Origin: Streptomyces mutomycini
GTDB taxonomy: Bacteria; Actinomycetota; Actinomycetes; Streptomycetales; Streptomycetaceae
Direction of reading: 5' to 3'
Length of the DNA stretch: 64,000 nucleotides
Assembly (NCBI RefSeq): GCF_001700505.1
Contig: NZ_MAPV01000057.1
Coordinates: 1-64,000, forward strand
Position numbers and translations under genes: made by a program. The notes beneath the pieces were generated by a model. It did not search any database. It was not told where the DNA came from and saw nothing but the letters and a program-made list of their open reading frames with translations. This document shows positions 31,626 through 39,509 of the stretch, piece by piece; positions within the stretch are counted from its first letter, which is position 1, and the number at the start of each line of letters is the position of its first letter.

Positions 31626-33302
31626 ATGACCCAGCACCTCGCTGCCCCCTCCACCGGCACGTCCGACGACGCCCCGGGCCACCGCACCGGCTGGTGGCAG
31701 GACGCGGTGATCTACCAGGTGTACCCACGCAGCTTCGCCGACGGCAACGGCGACGGCATGGGGGACCTCGCGGGTGTCACCGCGCGGCTCCCGTACCTGC
31801 GGGACCTCGGTGTGGACGCCGTGTGGCTCAGCCCCTTCTACGCCTCGCCGCAGGCCGACGCGGGTTACGACGTCGCCGACTACCGGGCCATCGACCCGAT
31901 GTTCGGCACGCTCCTCGACGCCGACGCGCTGATCCGCGAGGCCCACGGTCTGAACCTGCGCGTCATCGTCGACCTGGTACCCAACCACTCCTCCGACCAG
32001 CACGAGTGGTTCAAGCGCGCCCTCGCCGAGGGCCCCGGCTCCGCCCTGCGCGAGCGCTACCACTTCCGCCCCGGCAAGGGCACCGACGGCGAACTCCCGC
32101 CCAACGACTGGGAGTCCATCTTCGGCGGCCCCGCGTGGACGCGGACCACGAACCCGGACGGCACCCCCGGCGAGTGGTACCTGCACCTCTTCGCGCCGGA
32201 GCAGCCCGACTTCAACTGGGAGCACCCGGCCGTCGCGGACGAGTTCCGCTCGATCCTGCGCTTCTGGCTCGACATGGGCGTCGACGGCTTCCGCGTCGAC
32301 GTCGCCCACGGCCTCGTCAAGGCGGAGGGTCTGCCCGACCTCGGCTCGCACGACCAGCTGAAACTGCTGGGCAACGATGTCATGCCGTTCTTCGACCAGG
32401 ACGGTGTGCACGAGATCTACCGCAGCTGGCGCACCATCCTCGACGAGTACCCCGGCGACCGTATCCTCGTCGCCGAGGCGTGGACCCCCACCGTCGAGCG
32501 CACCGCCAACTACGTGCGCCCCGACGAGATGCACCAGGCCTTCAACTTCCAGTACCTGTCGACCGCCTGGGACGCCGCCGAGCTCCGCAAGGTCATCGAC
32601 TCCTCGCTCGACGCGATGCGTCCGGTGGGCGCCCCCACCACCTGGGTGCTCTCCAACCACGACGTCACCCGGCACACCACCCGCTTCGGCAACCCGCCGG
32701 GCCTGGGCACCCAGATCCGTACCCCCGGAGACCGCGAGCTCGGTCTGCGCCGGGCCCGTGCGGCGACCCTGCTGATGCTGGCCCTGCCCGGCTCCGCCTA
32801 CGTCTACCAGGGCGAGGAGCTCGGCCTGCCGGACGTCACCGACCTGCCCGACGAGGCCCGCCAGGACCCGTCCTTCTTCCGCGCCGAGGGCCAGGACGGC
32901 TTCCGCGACGGCTGCCGGGTGCCGATCCCGTGGACCCGCGAGGGCAGCTCGTACGGCTTCGGCAGCGGCGGCAGCTGGCTGCCGCAGCCCGACAGCTGGG
33001 GCGCGCTCTCCGTCGAGGCGCAGAGCGGCACGGAGGGCTCCACCCTGGAGCTGTACCGCGCCGCGATCTCCGCCCGCCGCGAGCACCCGGGTCTCGGCGC
33101 CGGCACGGACGTCGAGTGGCTGGACGCCCCCGAGGGCGTACTCGCGCTCCGCCGCCCCGGCTTCGTCTGCACCGTCAACACCACAGGTGCGCCGGTGCGG
33201 ATCGCCGCCCCCGGCACCCTGCTGCTCGCCAACAACCCGGTCGCCGTCGACGGTGACATTGTGGAGCTGCCCGCCGACACCACGGTGTGGTGGACGGTGT
33301 GA
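31626..33302 (+). CDS. aglA: GH13 alpha-glucosidase (cytosolic)
   Basis: A 558-residue enzyme with no signal peptide, so it hydrolyses imported maltodextrins in the cytosol. GH13 conserved regions: DLVPNHSSDQHEWF, GFRVDVAHGLVK (nucleophile Asp near residue 222), ILVAEAW (acid/base Glu near 283) and LSNHDVTRH. N terminus WWQDAVIYQVYPRSFADGNGDG. It matches the Streptomyces AglA/oligo-1,4-1,6-glucosidase group; exact linkage preference is not certain. AGGGA precedes ATG 31626. The TGA overlaps the GTG of the second LacI gene. Confidence 0.93.
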   Translation: MTQHLAAPSTGTSDDAPGHRTGWWQDAVIYQVYPRSFADGNGDGMGDLAGVTARLPYLRDLGVDAVWLSPFYASPQADAGYDVADYRAIDPMFGTLLDADALIREAHGLNLRVIVDLVPNHSSDQHEWFKRALAEGPGSALRERYHFRPGKGTDGELPPNDWESIFGGPAWTRTTNPDGTPGEWYLHLFAPEQPDFNWEHPAVADEFRSILRFWLDMGVDGFRVDVAHGLVKAEGLPDLGSHDQLKLLGNDVMPFFDQDGVHEIYRSWRTILDEYPGDRILVAEAWTPTVERTANYVRPDEMHQAFNFQYLSTAWDAAELRKVIDSSLDAMRPVGAPTTWVLSNHDVTRHTTRFGNPPGLGTQIRTPGDRELGLRRARAATLLMLALPGSAYVYQGEELGLPDVTDLPDEARQDPSFFRAEGQDGFRDGCRVPIPWTREGSSYGFGSGGSWLPQPDSWGALSVEAQSGTEGSTLELYRAAISARREHPGLGAGTDVEWLDAPEGVLALRRPGFVCTVNTTGAPVRIAAPGTLLLANNPVAVDGDIVELPADTTVWWTV

Positions 33303-34345
33303 CCGTCCCCGCACCCAGGACCGGACCGGCGCTGCGGCTCTCCGACATCGCCGGTCAGGCCGCGGTCAGCGAGGCCACCGTCAGCCGGGTGCTCAACGGG
33401 AAGCCGGGCGTCGCGGACACCACGCGTCAGCGGGTGCTCGCGGCGCTCGACATCCTCGGCTACGAACGCCCCGTACGGCTGCGGCAGCGCAGCGCCGGGC
33501 TGATCGGACTGGTGACACCCGAGCTCACCAACCCGATCTTCCCGGCGTTCGCGCAGTCCGTGGAGCAGGTGCTCGCGGGGCACGGCTACACGCCGGTGCT
33601 CTGCACACAGCTCCCCGGCGGCGCCACCGAGGACGAGCTGGTCGAACAACTCGTCGAGCGCGGCGTCGGCGGCATCGTGTTCCTGTCCGGCCTGCACGCC
33701 GACACCTCGGCCGACCCGGCGCGCTACGCCGCGCTCACCGAACGCGGCGTACCGTTCGTCCTGATCAACGGCTACAACGAGCGCATCAGCGCCCCGTTCG
33801 TCTCGCCCGACGACCAGGCCGCCGTACGCATGGCCGTCAGCCACCTCGCCGAGCTCGGACACCGGCGGATCGGCCTGGCGATCGGACCGCAGCGCTATGT
33901 GCCCTCCCGGCGCAAGCGGGACGGCTTCGTCGACGCCGCCGTCTCGCTGCTCGGCATGGACCGGGACGAGGCCGAACTCCTCGTCTGCTCCACGCTGTTC
34001 AGCGTCGAGGGCGGCCAGGTCGCGGCCGGCGCCCTGCTCGACCAGGGCTGCACCGGCATCGTCTGCGGCAGCGACCTGATGGCGCTCGGCGTGGTCCGGG
34101 CGGCCCGGGGAAGGGGCTTCGACGTCCCGCGTGACGTCTCCGTCGTCGGCTTCGACGACTCGCAGCTGATCGCCTTCACCGACCCGCCCCTGACGACGGT
34201 GCGCCAGCCGGTCCAGGCGATGGCCTCGGCCGCGGTGGGGGCGCTGCTGGAGGAGATAGGCGGGAGCCCCGTACAGCGCACGGAGTACGTGTTCCAGCCG
34301 GAGCTCGTGGTGCGCGGGTCCACGGCGGCGGTACGCAGCGCCTGA
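33299..34345 (+). CDS. Second LacI-family repressor, close paralogue of MalR, at operon end
   Basis: A 348-residue LacI/GalR protein. The HTH is LSDIAGQAAVSEATVSRVLNGKPGV: the segment VSEATVSRVLNGKPGV that includes the recognition helix is identical to MalR, and similarity continues through the ligand domain (RSAGLIGLVTPELTNPIFPAFAQ, SGLHADTSAD, FTDPPLTTVRQP). GTG 33299 overlaps the aglA TGA (GTGA), so it is translated with the operon and would feed back on it. It probably binds the same operators as MalR, perhaps with another sugar inducer. An upstream GTG (33287) is possible. Confidence 0.92.
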   Translation: MTVPAPRTGPALRLSDIAGQAAVSEATVSRVLNGKPGVADTTRQRVLAALDILGYERPVRLRQRSAGLIGLVTPELTNPIFPAFAQSVEQVLAGHGYTPVLCTQLPGGATEDELVEQLVERGVGGIVFLSGLHADTSADPARYAALTERGVPFVLINGYNERISAPFVSPDDQAAVRMAVSHLAELGHRRIGLAIGPQRYVPSRRKRDGFVDAAVSLLGMDRDEAELLVCSTLFSVEGGQVAAGALLDQGCTGIVCGSDLMALGVVRAARGRGFDVPRDVSVVGFDDSQLIAFTDPPLTTVRQPVQAMASAAVGALLEEIGGSPVQRTEYVFQPELVVRGSTAAVRSA

Positions 34346-34369
34346 GCGGGGCGGGAGGAGTACGTGGTG

Positions 34370-34409
34370 AGGGGCCGGGGCCGGAGGGGGGACCCGGGAC
34401 TCGGCCCCT
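34370..34409 (+). terminator. Hairpin after the mal-aglA-lacI operon
   Basis: AGGGGCCG (34370-34377) pairs with CGGCCCCT (34402-34409) across a GC-rich loop, 25 bp after the stop codon of the LacI gene. Confidence 0.5.
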
Positions 34410-34523
34410 CTTCAGCGGGATGAGGCGCGAGGGGAAGCGCCCGCAGACCTAGGCCCATGGTGCGGGTCCACCCGGTCCTGCGGTCCGATTCGTCGGGGCC
34501 CGACAACGCCTAGCGTCACACCC

Positions 34524-35150
34524 ATGCGTATAGGACTACTTGGCACCGGCAACGTTGCACGAGCGCTGGCCCATGGCTGGAGCGCCGCAGGACACGACGT
34601 ACTCCTCGGCTCACGCCGGCCCGAGGACCGGACAGAACTCGGACTCCCCGTGGCGGGCCTGAGCGAGACAGCCGCCCACGCGGAGGTACTGGTGAACGCC
34701 ACGCCTGGGACCGTCTCCGTGGAACTGCTGCACTCCATCGGAGCACCGGCGCTGGCCGGCACCTTACTGATCGACGTCGGAGTGGGTCTCTCCGACGACT
34801 TCACCGAGCTCTCGCACCCCAACAGCAGCCTGGGAGAACAGATCCAGGAAGCCTTCCCCCTGACCCCCGTCGTCAAGACGCTGTGCACCATGGACTCCAC
34901 CGTGATGACTGCCCCGGACGGTCTCGACGGTCCGAGCACCGTCTTCCTCTCCGGCGACGACGCCGAAGCCAAACAGATCACCGGCCGGCTGCTCACCGAC
35001 CTCGGCTGGTCCTCTTCGTCCCAGCTGGACATCGGCGGCATCACCACCGCACGCGGACAGGAGCACTTCGCCCTGCTCTTCATAGGCATCGCGGGCGGTC
35101 TGGGCGCACACACGTTCAACATCAACGTGGTCACCCGTCCCTCTGCGTAG
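34524..35150 (+). CDS. NADP-dependent (F420-reductase-like) oxidoreductase
   Basis: A 208-residue protein with the dinucleotide-binding start MRIGLLGTGNVARALAHGW and LLGSRRPED, followed by ATPGTVSVELL and PVVKTLCTM. This is the coenzyme F420:NADP oxidoreductase / NAD(P)-binding domain family, where many members act on other substrates. TAGCGT (34513-34518) ends 5 nt before the ATG and no ribosome binding site exists, so it is probably leaderless. Codon 81 is TTA, which makes translation dependent on the bldA tRNA. Its 3' end overlaps that of the convergent MerR gene by 20 bp. Confidence 0.85.
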   Translation: MRIGLLGTGNVARALAHGWSAAGHDVLLGSRRPEDRTELGLPVAGLSETAAHAEVLVNATPGTVSVELLHSIGAPALAGTLLIDVGVGLSDDFTELSHPNSSLGEQIQEAFPLTPVVKTLCTMDSTVMTAPDGLDGPSTVFLSGDDAEAKQITGRLLTDLGWSSSSQLDIGGITTARGQEHFALLFIGIAGGLGAHTFNINVVTRPSA

Positions 35151-36078
35151 GTTCCGCTCGCAGGGCTTGGACGATCCAGGGGTGTACCGGGATCAGGTTC
35201 GGTACCACCTGCCAGCCGTTGACGATCCACACCAGCTGCCAGTACCGGTCCACCCCGGGGTCGTGCGCCTCTTCGAACTGCTGGGCCAACCAGTCCCGGA
35301 ACTCCGCGTCGAGGGTGCGCGCGAACACCTTGGCGAAGCGGTGCACCAGGTCCTCGACGACGGGTGTGGCCGCGTTGCTGAGCGGGCCGACGCCCGCATC
35401 CATGGCCCCGGTCACCGTCCGACGGGTGAACTCCATCAGTTCCCCGCCGGCCGCACTCTCGATGTCGGGCAGGCGCCCGGTGGCCTGGCGCACAGCCGTC
35501 CTGCGCATCCGGGCCCGGAAACCCTCGTCGCCGACCAGCTCGGCGAGTTCCACCCATGCGTCGACCTGCTCGCTGGACGCGTCATCGGGGAGGTCGGGAG
35601 TGGCAGCGCGCACCATGGCCGCTGCGGCTGGGTCGGTATGCTCCGAGCCGAAGGTGCCGTCGATGAAATCGTCGATCAGACGCCGGCGTTCTTCGCCGGA
35701 CAACTGCGTGAGCTTGTGCATGAGCTTGGTCTCCTCGGGATCGGACCCGCGGCCTGCCACGACTCGCAGAACGCTCCGACGTAGTTGCAGCACCCGGATC
35801 TGAACGTCCACGGCGTCCGCGTGTGCGGCGGCGACTTCCGCCACCGAGAGCTCGCGGTCCAGTACCCGTTTGATGGTGGCCAGGTCCATACCCAGCTCGC
35901 GCAGGGTGCGGAGAAGTTCCAGGCGGCGCAGTGCGTCGAGGTCGTAGAGCCGGTAGCCGGCGGGACTTCGAGTGGTCGGCGCCACCACCCCCGAATCGGA
36001 GTAGAACCGGATGGTCCTCACGGGCAGACCGGTGCGCCGGGAGAGTTCCCCGATCGAGTGGAGGGTCGTGGCGTCCAT
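35131..36078 (-). CDS. MerR family transcriptional regulator
   Basis: A 315-residue protein. N-terminal MerR winged helix: SIGELSRRTGLPVRTIRFYSDSGVVAP and RSPAGYRLYDLDALRRLELLRTLRELGMDLATIKRVL (about 6-75), a linking helix (about 80-110), then about 200 residues of helical effector domain with no recognisable metal-binding cysteines. It is likely to respond to an organic ligand. The ATG 36078 lacks a ribosome binding site. CAGAGT ends 7 nt upstream, and a 19-bp spacer with a perfect dyad separates it from TTGAGT, so it probably controls its own promoter. Tail-to-tail with the oxidoreductase gene. Confidence 0.92.
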   Translation of the reverse strand: MDATTLHSIGELSRRTGLPVRTIRFYSDSGVVAPTTRSPAGYRLYDLDALRRLELLRTLRELGMDLATIKRVLDRELSVAEVAAAHADAVDVQIRVLQLRRSVLRVVAGRGSDPEETKLMHKLTQLSGEERRRLIDDFIDGTFGSEHTDPAAAAMVRAATPDLPDDASSEQVDAWVELAELVGDEGFRARMRRTAVRQATGRLPDIESAAGGELMEFTRRTVTGAMDAGVGPLSNAATPVVEDLVHRFAKVFARTLDAEFRDWLAQQFEEAHDPGVDRYWQLVWIVNGWQVVPNLIPVHPWIVQALRAEPTQRDG

Positions 36079-36085
36079 GACCCCG

Positions 36086-36116
36086 ACTCTGCCGCCTCCA
36101 GTCACTGGAGACTCAA
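36086..36116 (-). promoter_or_regulatory. MerR-type promoter with operator in a 19-bp spacer
   Basis: On the minus strand TTGAGT (complement of 36111-36116), a 19-bp spacer holding CTCCAG-TGA-CTGGAG (36096-36110), then CAGAGT (complement of 36086-36091). An overlong spacer filled by a dyad is the hallmark of MerR-controlled promoters. Confidence 0.75.
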
Positions 36117-36186
36117 GCTTTTCTCGGGCCGGGACCTGAACGGAGGCCGGTTCAGCGGGATCCCGGCTGACAGGGACCGCTCGCGA

Positions 36187-36597
36187 TCAGGGCCGATCAG
36201 GCGACGGCACGACCACGACCTGCACGTCGTCCTCGTAGACGACCCGACCCGGATCCGCGGAACGCACCATCAGGCAATCGACGCCGTGGGCGGCCAGGAC
36301 CTCCAGATAGCCGGGAACCCGCCCGAGGAGATGCGCGGCTGACGGCTTGAACCACGCTGCCGCGCCCGGGTTGATCTCGTCGTCGTAAACGGTGGGGTCG
36401 ACCGTCGAAGGGTCGGTGTACGCGGCGTCGTACCAGCTGTTGTTGCTGCGACGGAACGACTCCTGCTCGTCCGAGAGCCTTCCCTCGCGCGCCAGGTTGT
36501 TGACGAGCCCAAAAACCCCGGTGAACCGGCCTCGCGAGTTCGGGTGTGGCGACTGGAACCGTACGTACGGGGCGGCTTCGCTCTCGCCGGCGGTCAT
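36187..36597 (-). CDS. Conserved hypothetical protein coupled to the DUF397 gene
   Basis: A 136-residue soluble protein rich in Asp and Pro (LVNNLAREGRLSDEQESFRRSNNSWYDAAYTDPSTVDPTVYDDE, then PGYLEVLAAHGVDCLMVRSADPGRVVYEDDVQVVVVP). I recognise it only as a type of Streptomyces hypothetical. ATG 36597 overlaps the TGA of the DUF397 gene by 4 bp, so it is the third member of the XRE-DUF397 operon. A longer frame upstream has no start with a binding site. Confidence 0.75.
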   Translation of the reverse strand: MTAGESEAAPYVRFQSPHPNSRGRFTGVFGLVNNLAREGRLSDEQESFRRSNNSWYDAAYTDPSTVDPTVYDDEINPGAAAWFKPSAAHLLGRVPGYLEVLAAHGVDCLMVRSADPGRVVYEDDVQVVVVPSPDRP

Positions 36598-36815
36598 CCC
36601 TCTTGCCAGTCCTCGGAGGCGTACGTCACGAAGGCTTCCCATGTGGCGGAGGTGAAGCCGAGGCGGGGGCCGGGCCGAGCTTTGGAGTCGCGGACGTGCA
36701 CGGTGCCGGGGGTGGTCGCGACCTCGACGCAGTCGTTGCCGTCACCGCTGCTGCTGTAGCTGCTCCTGAGCCACTTCAGCTGTGTCGCTTCCTCGGCAGA
36801 GGGCTTGCGGATCAT
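36594..36815 (-). CDS. DUF397 protein
   Basis: A 73-residue protein with the DUF397 core LKWLRSSYSSSGDGNDCVEVA...VHVRDSKARPGPRLGFTSATWEAFV. DUF397 proteins accompany XRE/Scr1-type regulators in the many paralogous whiJ/abaA-like loci of Streptomyces. They are thought to act as partners or antagonists of the regulator. Its ATG overlaps the XRE stop by 4 bp and its stop overlaps the next gene, so all three are coupled. Confidence 0.93.
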   Translation of the reverse strand: MIRKPSAEEATQLKWLRSSYSSSGDGNDCVEVATTPGTVHVRDSKARPGPRLGFTSATWEAFVTYASEDWQEG

Positions 36816-37690
36816 GTCTCTCCCAGCAGTTGCTCAATGAAGGCCAGCGACTCACGTGGCGAAAGAGCCTGCGCCCGGATCATGCCATAGCGCAGTCCGA
36901 GGATTCTGAGTTGCTTCGGGTCGGAGACCGGGCGGCCACTGAACGCACCCTCGGACCGCCCGACCGCACTCCCGTCGGGAAACCTCAGCACCTCGATCAG
37001 GCCACCCGTCCCGCAATGTTCCTCGCGGCACGTCGGCATCACCTGGACTGCCACGTTCGGCAACCGGCCCACCTCCAGGAGATGTTCGAGTTGGCGGCGC
37101 AGCACCATTGTGCCTCCGACCGGACGGCGAAGCGTCACCTCTTCCTGGACAAAACTCAGGGAGGGGAGGGGTGCCCGGCCAAGGATGGATCGTCGGGCGA
37201 GGCGAGCAGCCACCACCCGGTCCATCTCGTCCTGCGTGTAGGCCGGCAGCCACGAGGCGAACAACGCCCTCATGTGCTCCTCGGTCTGCAACAGGCCATT
37301 GATGTTGTGATGGTGGTACGCCTCCAGCTCGACTGCCTGCGCCTCCAGCTTCGCCAGTTCCCGGACCTTCTTCGGGTAACGGACCTCTGCCATCTCCTTC
37401 TTGAACATGGCGAGCTTGCCGGCTGCCCCCAGCACCTCGTCCGCCCTGTCCAGGAACTCAGGGCGGGGAATGCGCCGACCGCCCTCCACCTTGAAGACGA
37501 GATCCTCCCCGTACCCGATCGCGGCCCCGAACTCACCGGCCCGCATGCCCGCAGACTCCCGCCACGCCTTGATCTGACGGCCCACAGAGGCGACCAGTGC
37601 CGAGCCCGACTCGTCATCGGGATCGACCTCCCAGCCGGGCTCGTCCGCTCCGGCGTTGCCGCGTGCCGTACCGGCCTCATCCACGCTCAT
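36812..37690 (-). CDS. XRE-family regulator (HTH + DUF5753)
   Basis: A 292-residue protein: an N-terminal acidic tail, HTH_31/XRE domain (IKAWRESAGMRAGEFGAAIGYGEDLVFKVEGGRRIPRPEFLDRADEVL, about 35-85), then the DUF5753 domain (YHHHNINGLLQTEEHMRALF, RSILGRAPLPSLSFVQEEVTLRRPVGG, VQVMPTCREEHCGTGGLIEVLRFPDGSAVGR). This is the Scr1/WhiJ-type regulator architecture. Divergent from a HATPase gene, so the whole set is a developmental regulator module as at whiJ. Possible operator boxes lie at 37777-37817. Confidence 0.93.
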   Translation of the reverse strand: MSVDEAGTARGNAGADEPGWEVDPDDESGSALVASVGRQIKAWRESAGMRAGEFGAAIGYGEDLVFKVEGGRRIPRPEFLDRADEVLGAAGKLAMFKKEMAEVRYPKKVRELAKLEAQAVELEAYHHHNINGLLQTEEHMRALFASWLPAYTQDEMDRVVAARLARRSILGRAPLPSLSFVQEEVTLRRPVGGTMVLRRQLEHLLEVGRLPNVAVQVMPTCREEHCGTGGLIEVLRFPDGSAVGRSEGAFSGRPVSDPKQLRILGLRYGMIRAQALSPRESLAFIEQLLGET

Positions 37691-37776
37691 CCATGCCCCA
37701 CTTCCGACGCGCCTGCCGTTCGTGCTTCAACCCCTGTGATCCCCGGGCAGTCACCCCGGACAGCCGGGACAGCACT

Positions 37777-37817
37777 GGACAAGGACCGGACAATCACCGT
37801 ACGTAACCGACTTGTCC
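37777..37817. promoter_or_regulatory. GGACAA boxes between XRE and HATPase genes
   Basis: GGACAA at 37777-37782 and 37788-37793 (11-bp period) and the inverted copy TTGTCC at 37812-37817. They stand in the divergent promoter region and may bind the XRE regulator. Confidence 0.4.
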
Positions 37818-37854
37818 CTCTTCACGGTAAGCAAAAGAGGCCACGCTGAGTGAC

Positions 37855-38292
37855 GTGACCCAAGAAATCACCCGAACCGAACATTCCGCTCCGACCCGGC
37901 AGTTCACCGTGCTGCTCTCTCCCACCCGCCGGGGCGCCAGGCTCGCCCGTCTGCTCACCATGGCGCATCTGGCCCACTGGGGGCTCCCCATGGAGTCGGC
38001 CGCACACATCGTCGCCGAGCTGGCCACCAACGCCACCGTTCACGGCCGTGTAGCAGGCCGGGACTTCCGGCTGCGCCTCGCTGTCCTCCGCGATGCGCTC
38101 CTCCGTATCGAAGTGACCGACGCCCGGGGCGAACGGCTGCCTCCCGCGCCCGGAACCGTCGATCTGCCGGGCGACGAAGCCGAGTCGGGGCGCGGCCTGC
38201 TGATCGTCGGGGCGCTCGCGGACCGCTGGGGCATCGACGTCGGGCCCGCCCCGCGCAAGACGGTCTGGGCCGAACTCGACCTCGCACCGTGA
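37855..38292 (+). CDS. HATPase_c (RsbW/anti-sigma-like) ATP-binding protein
   Basis: A 145-residue GHKL ATPase: N box AAHIVAELATNATVHG (about 54-69), G1 box LRIEVTDARGERLP, G2 DEAESGRGLLIVGALADRWG. Such stand-alone kinases of the RsbW/SpoIIAB type bind sigma factors or anti-sigma antagonists. In Streptomyces they frequently border XRE-DUF397 pairs. GTG 37855 is the only sensible start; the ribosome binding site is weak. A terminator follows at 38300. Confidence 0.9.
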   Translation: MTQEITRTEHSAPTRQFTVLLSPTRRGARLARLLTMAHLAHWGLPMESAAHIVAELATNATVHGRVAGRDFRLRLAVLRDALLRIEVTDARGERLPPAPGTVDLPGDEAESGRGLLIVGALADRWGIDVGPAPRKTVWAELDLAP

Positions 38293-38299
38293 CCGCTGT

Positions 38300-38329
38300 C
38301 ACCGGGTCGCGGGGGCCCACGACCCGGTG
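38300..38329 (+). terminator. Hairpin after the HATPase gene
   Basis: CACCGGGTCG (38300-38309) and its exact complement (38320-38329) with a 10-nt loop, 7 bp beyond the stop codon. The rest of the interval to 38572 is AT-richer (38355-38400) with TTGGCA at 38458 as a possible -35; no gene seen. Confidence 0.75.
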
Positions 38330-38572
38330 AGCCGCGACGCGGCTGCCCACGATGTCTAAAGCTTTTAAGAACGTGGGGAAATTACCCCTCCCCACCCAAC
38401 CCGCCGTAGTTCATGCTTCGTCACTCACTCGGGTGACAAAGGGCAACTGAACTGGATTTGGCACGTGTTGTCGGGCATATGCTCGCCTCGACCACCACAG
38501 ACATGAGACGGCCCCCGCCGGGACTGACATCCCGAGCGAGGGCCTGACCACCGAGGAAGTAGAGGCTTCCCG

Positions 38573-39493
38573 ATGGGTACCCAGCAGATTAGCGCGCCTC
38601 CGGGCGCCGAGCCCGTCGTATCCGGCGTGATCCACTGCAACGTCCGGCACACCGCAGGCTTCACCGTCATCGGCAACCACCTGGCACAGCATCGCGGCCT
38701 CTCCCTCGTCGCGGTCGGCCTGGCCGTGCACATCCAGTCGCTGCCGGCCGGAGCGAGGGTCGGCATCAAGCGCCTCGCCGAACGCTTCCCGGAGAGCGAG
38801 ACCCGGATCGCCGCAGCCCTGCGGGAGTTGGAGGCAGCCGGTTACCTGCACCGCAGCCGCGTACGCCTCGGTGACGGGCGGATCGTGACGCGCACGGTCT
38901 CGTACAACCAGCCGGGGGCGGACACCCCCGCCGCCCCGGTCACCAAGCCCCGGGTCGCGCGTGGCGCGGCCGAGTCCCCGCCGCGCGAGCCCGCCCCGGT
39001 GATCCCGGCGCCCGCGCAACCTCCGCCGCAACCCGCCGCCGTCCTCGTGCCGCCGCCCATCGCCCGCACAGCGGCACCCGCACCGCTCCCGCAGCCGCAG
39101 GCGTGTACCCCGGAGCTCCAGCGCACGGCAGCCGCGCTTCTCTCCGACCTGCGACGTCACGCGCCTCAGCTGGTGCTGTCCGAGACCGACATCCGCGTAC
39201 TTGTCCCGGGCGTCGTCACCTGGCTCGAACGCGATTCCCATCCCGACACCGTCCGGCACGCCCTTACCGCCGACCTCCCCGTGCCGCTCAACCACCCCGC
39301 CAAGCTCCTGCGGCACCGCATCACCGCTCTTCTGCCGCCGCCGCTCCCCGGCGCCCAGGACCTCGCACCACCCGCCCGCCCCGGCGCGATCGTGATCCCG
39401 CTCCAGAACTGCGACCGCTGCGACCGCGCCTTCCGCTCGCGGCACCCCGGCCACTGCCGGGACTGCCGCACCGACCTGTCCACAGCCGCCTGA
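38573..39493 (+). CDS. Winged-helix DNA-binding protein with C-terminal zinc ribbon
   Basis: A 306-residue protein: N-terminal domain (GFTVIGNHLAQHRGLSLVAVGLAVHIQSLPAG, about 28-60) leading into a winged helix (VGIKRLAERFPESETRIAAALRELEAAGYLHR, LGDGRIVTRTVSYNQP, about 63-115), a Pro/Ala-rich linker (about 116-180), a helical part (about 185-260), and a zinc ribbon CDRC...CRDC (about 279-300). The winged helix resembles replication- or phage-type helix-turn-helix proteins. The role is unknown. ATG 38573 has only a weak binding site, and a short hairpin (GGAAG-TAGAG-GCTTCC) covers it. The Rpn-like gene follows 16 bp later. Confidence 0.8.
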   Translation: MGTQQISAPPGAEPVVSGVIHCNVRHTAGFTVIGNHLAQHRGLSLVAVGLAVHIQSLPAGARVGIKRLAERFPESETRIAAALRELEAAGYLHRSRVRLGDGRIVTRTVSYNQPGADTPAAPVTKPRVARGAAESPPREPAPVIPAPAQPPPQPAAVLVPPPIARTAAPAPLPQPQACTPELQRTAAALLSDLRRHAPQLVLSETDIRVLVPGVVTWLERDSHPDTVRHALTADLPVPLNHPAKLLRHRITALLPPPLPGAQDLAPPARPGAIVIPLQNCDRCDRAFRSRHPGHCRDCRTDLSTAA

Positions 39494-39509
39494 TCCCGAA
39501 CGGAAACCC

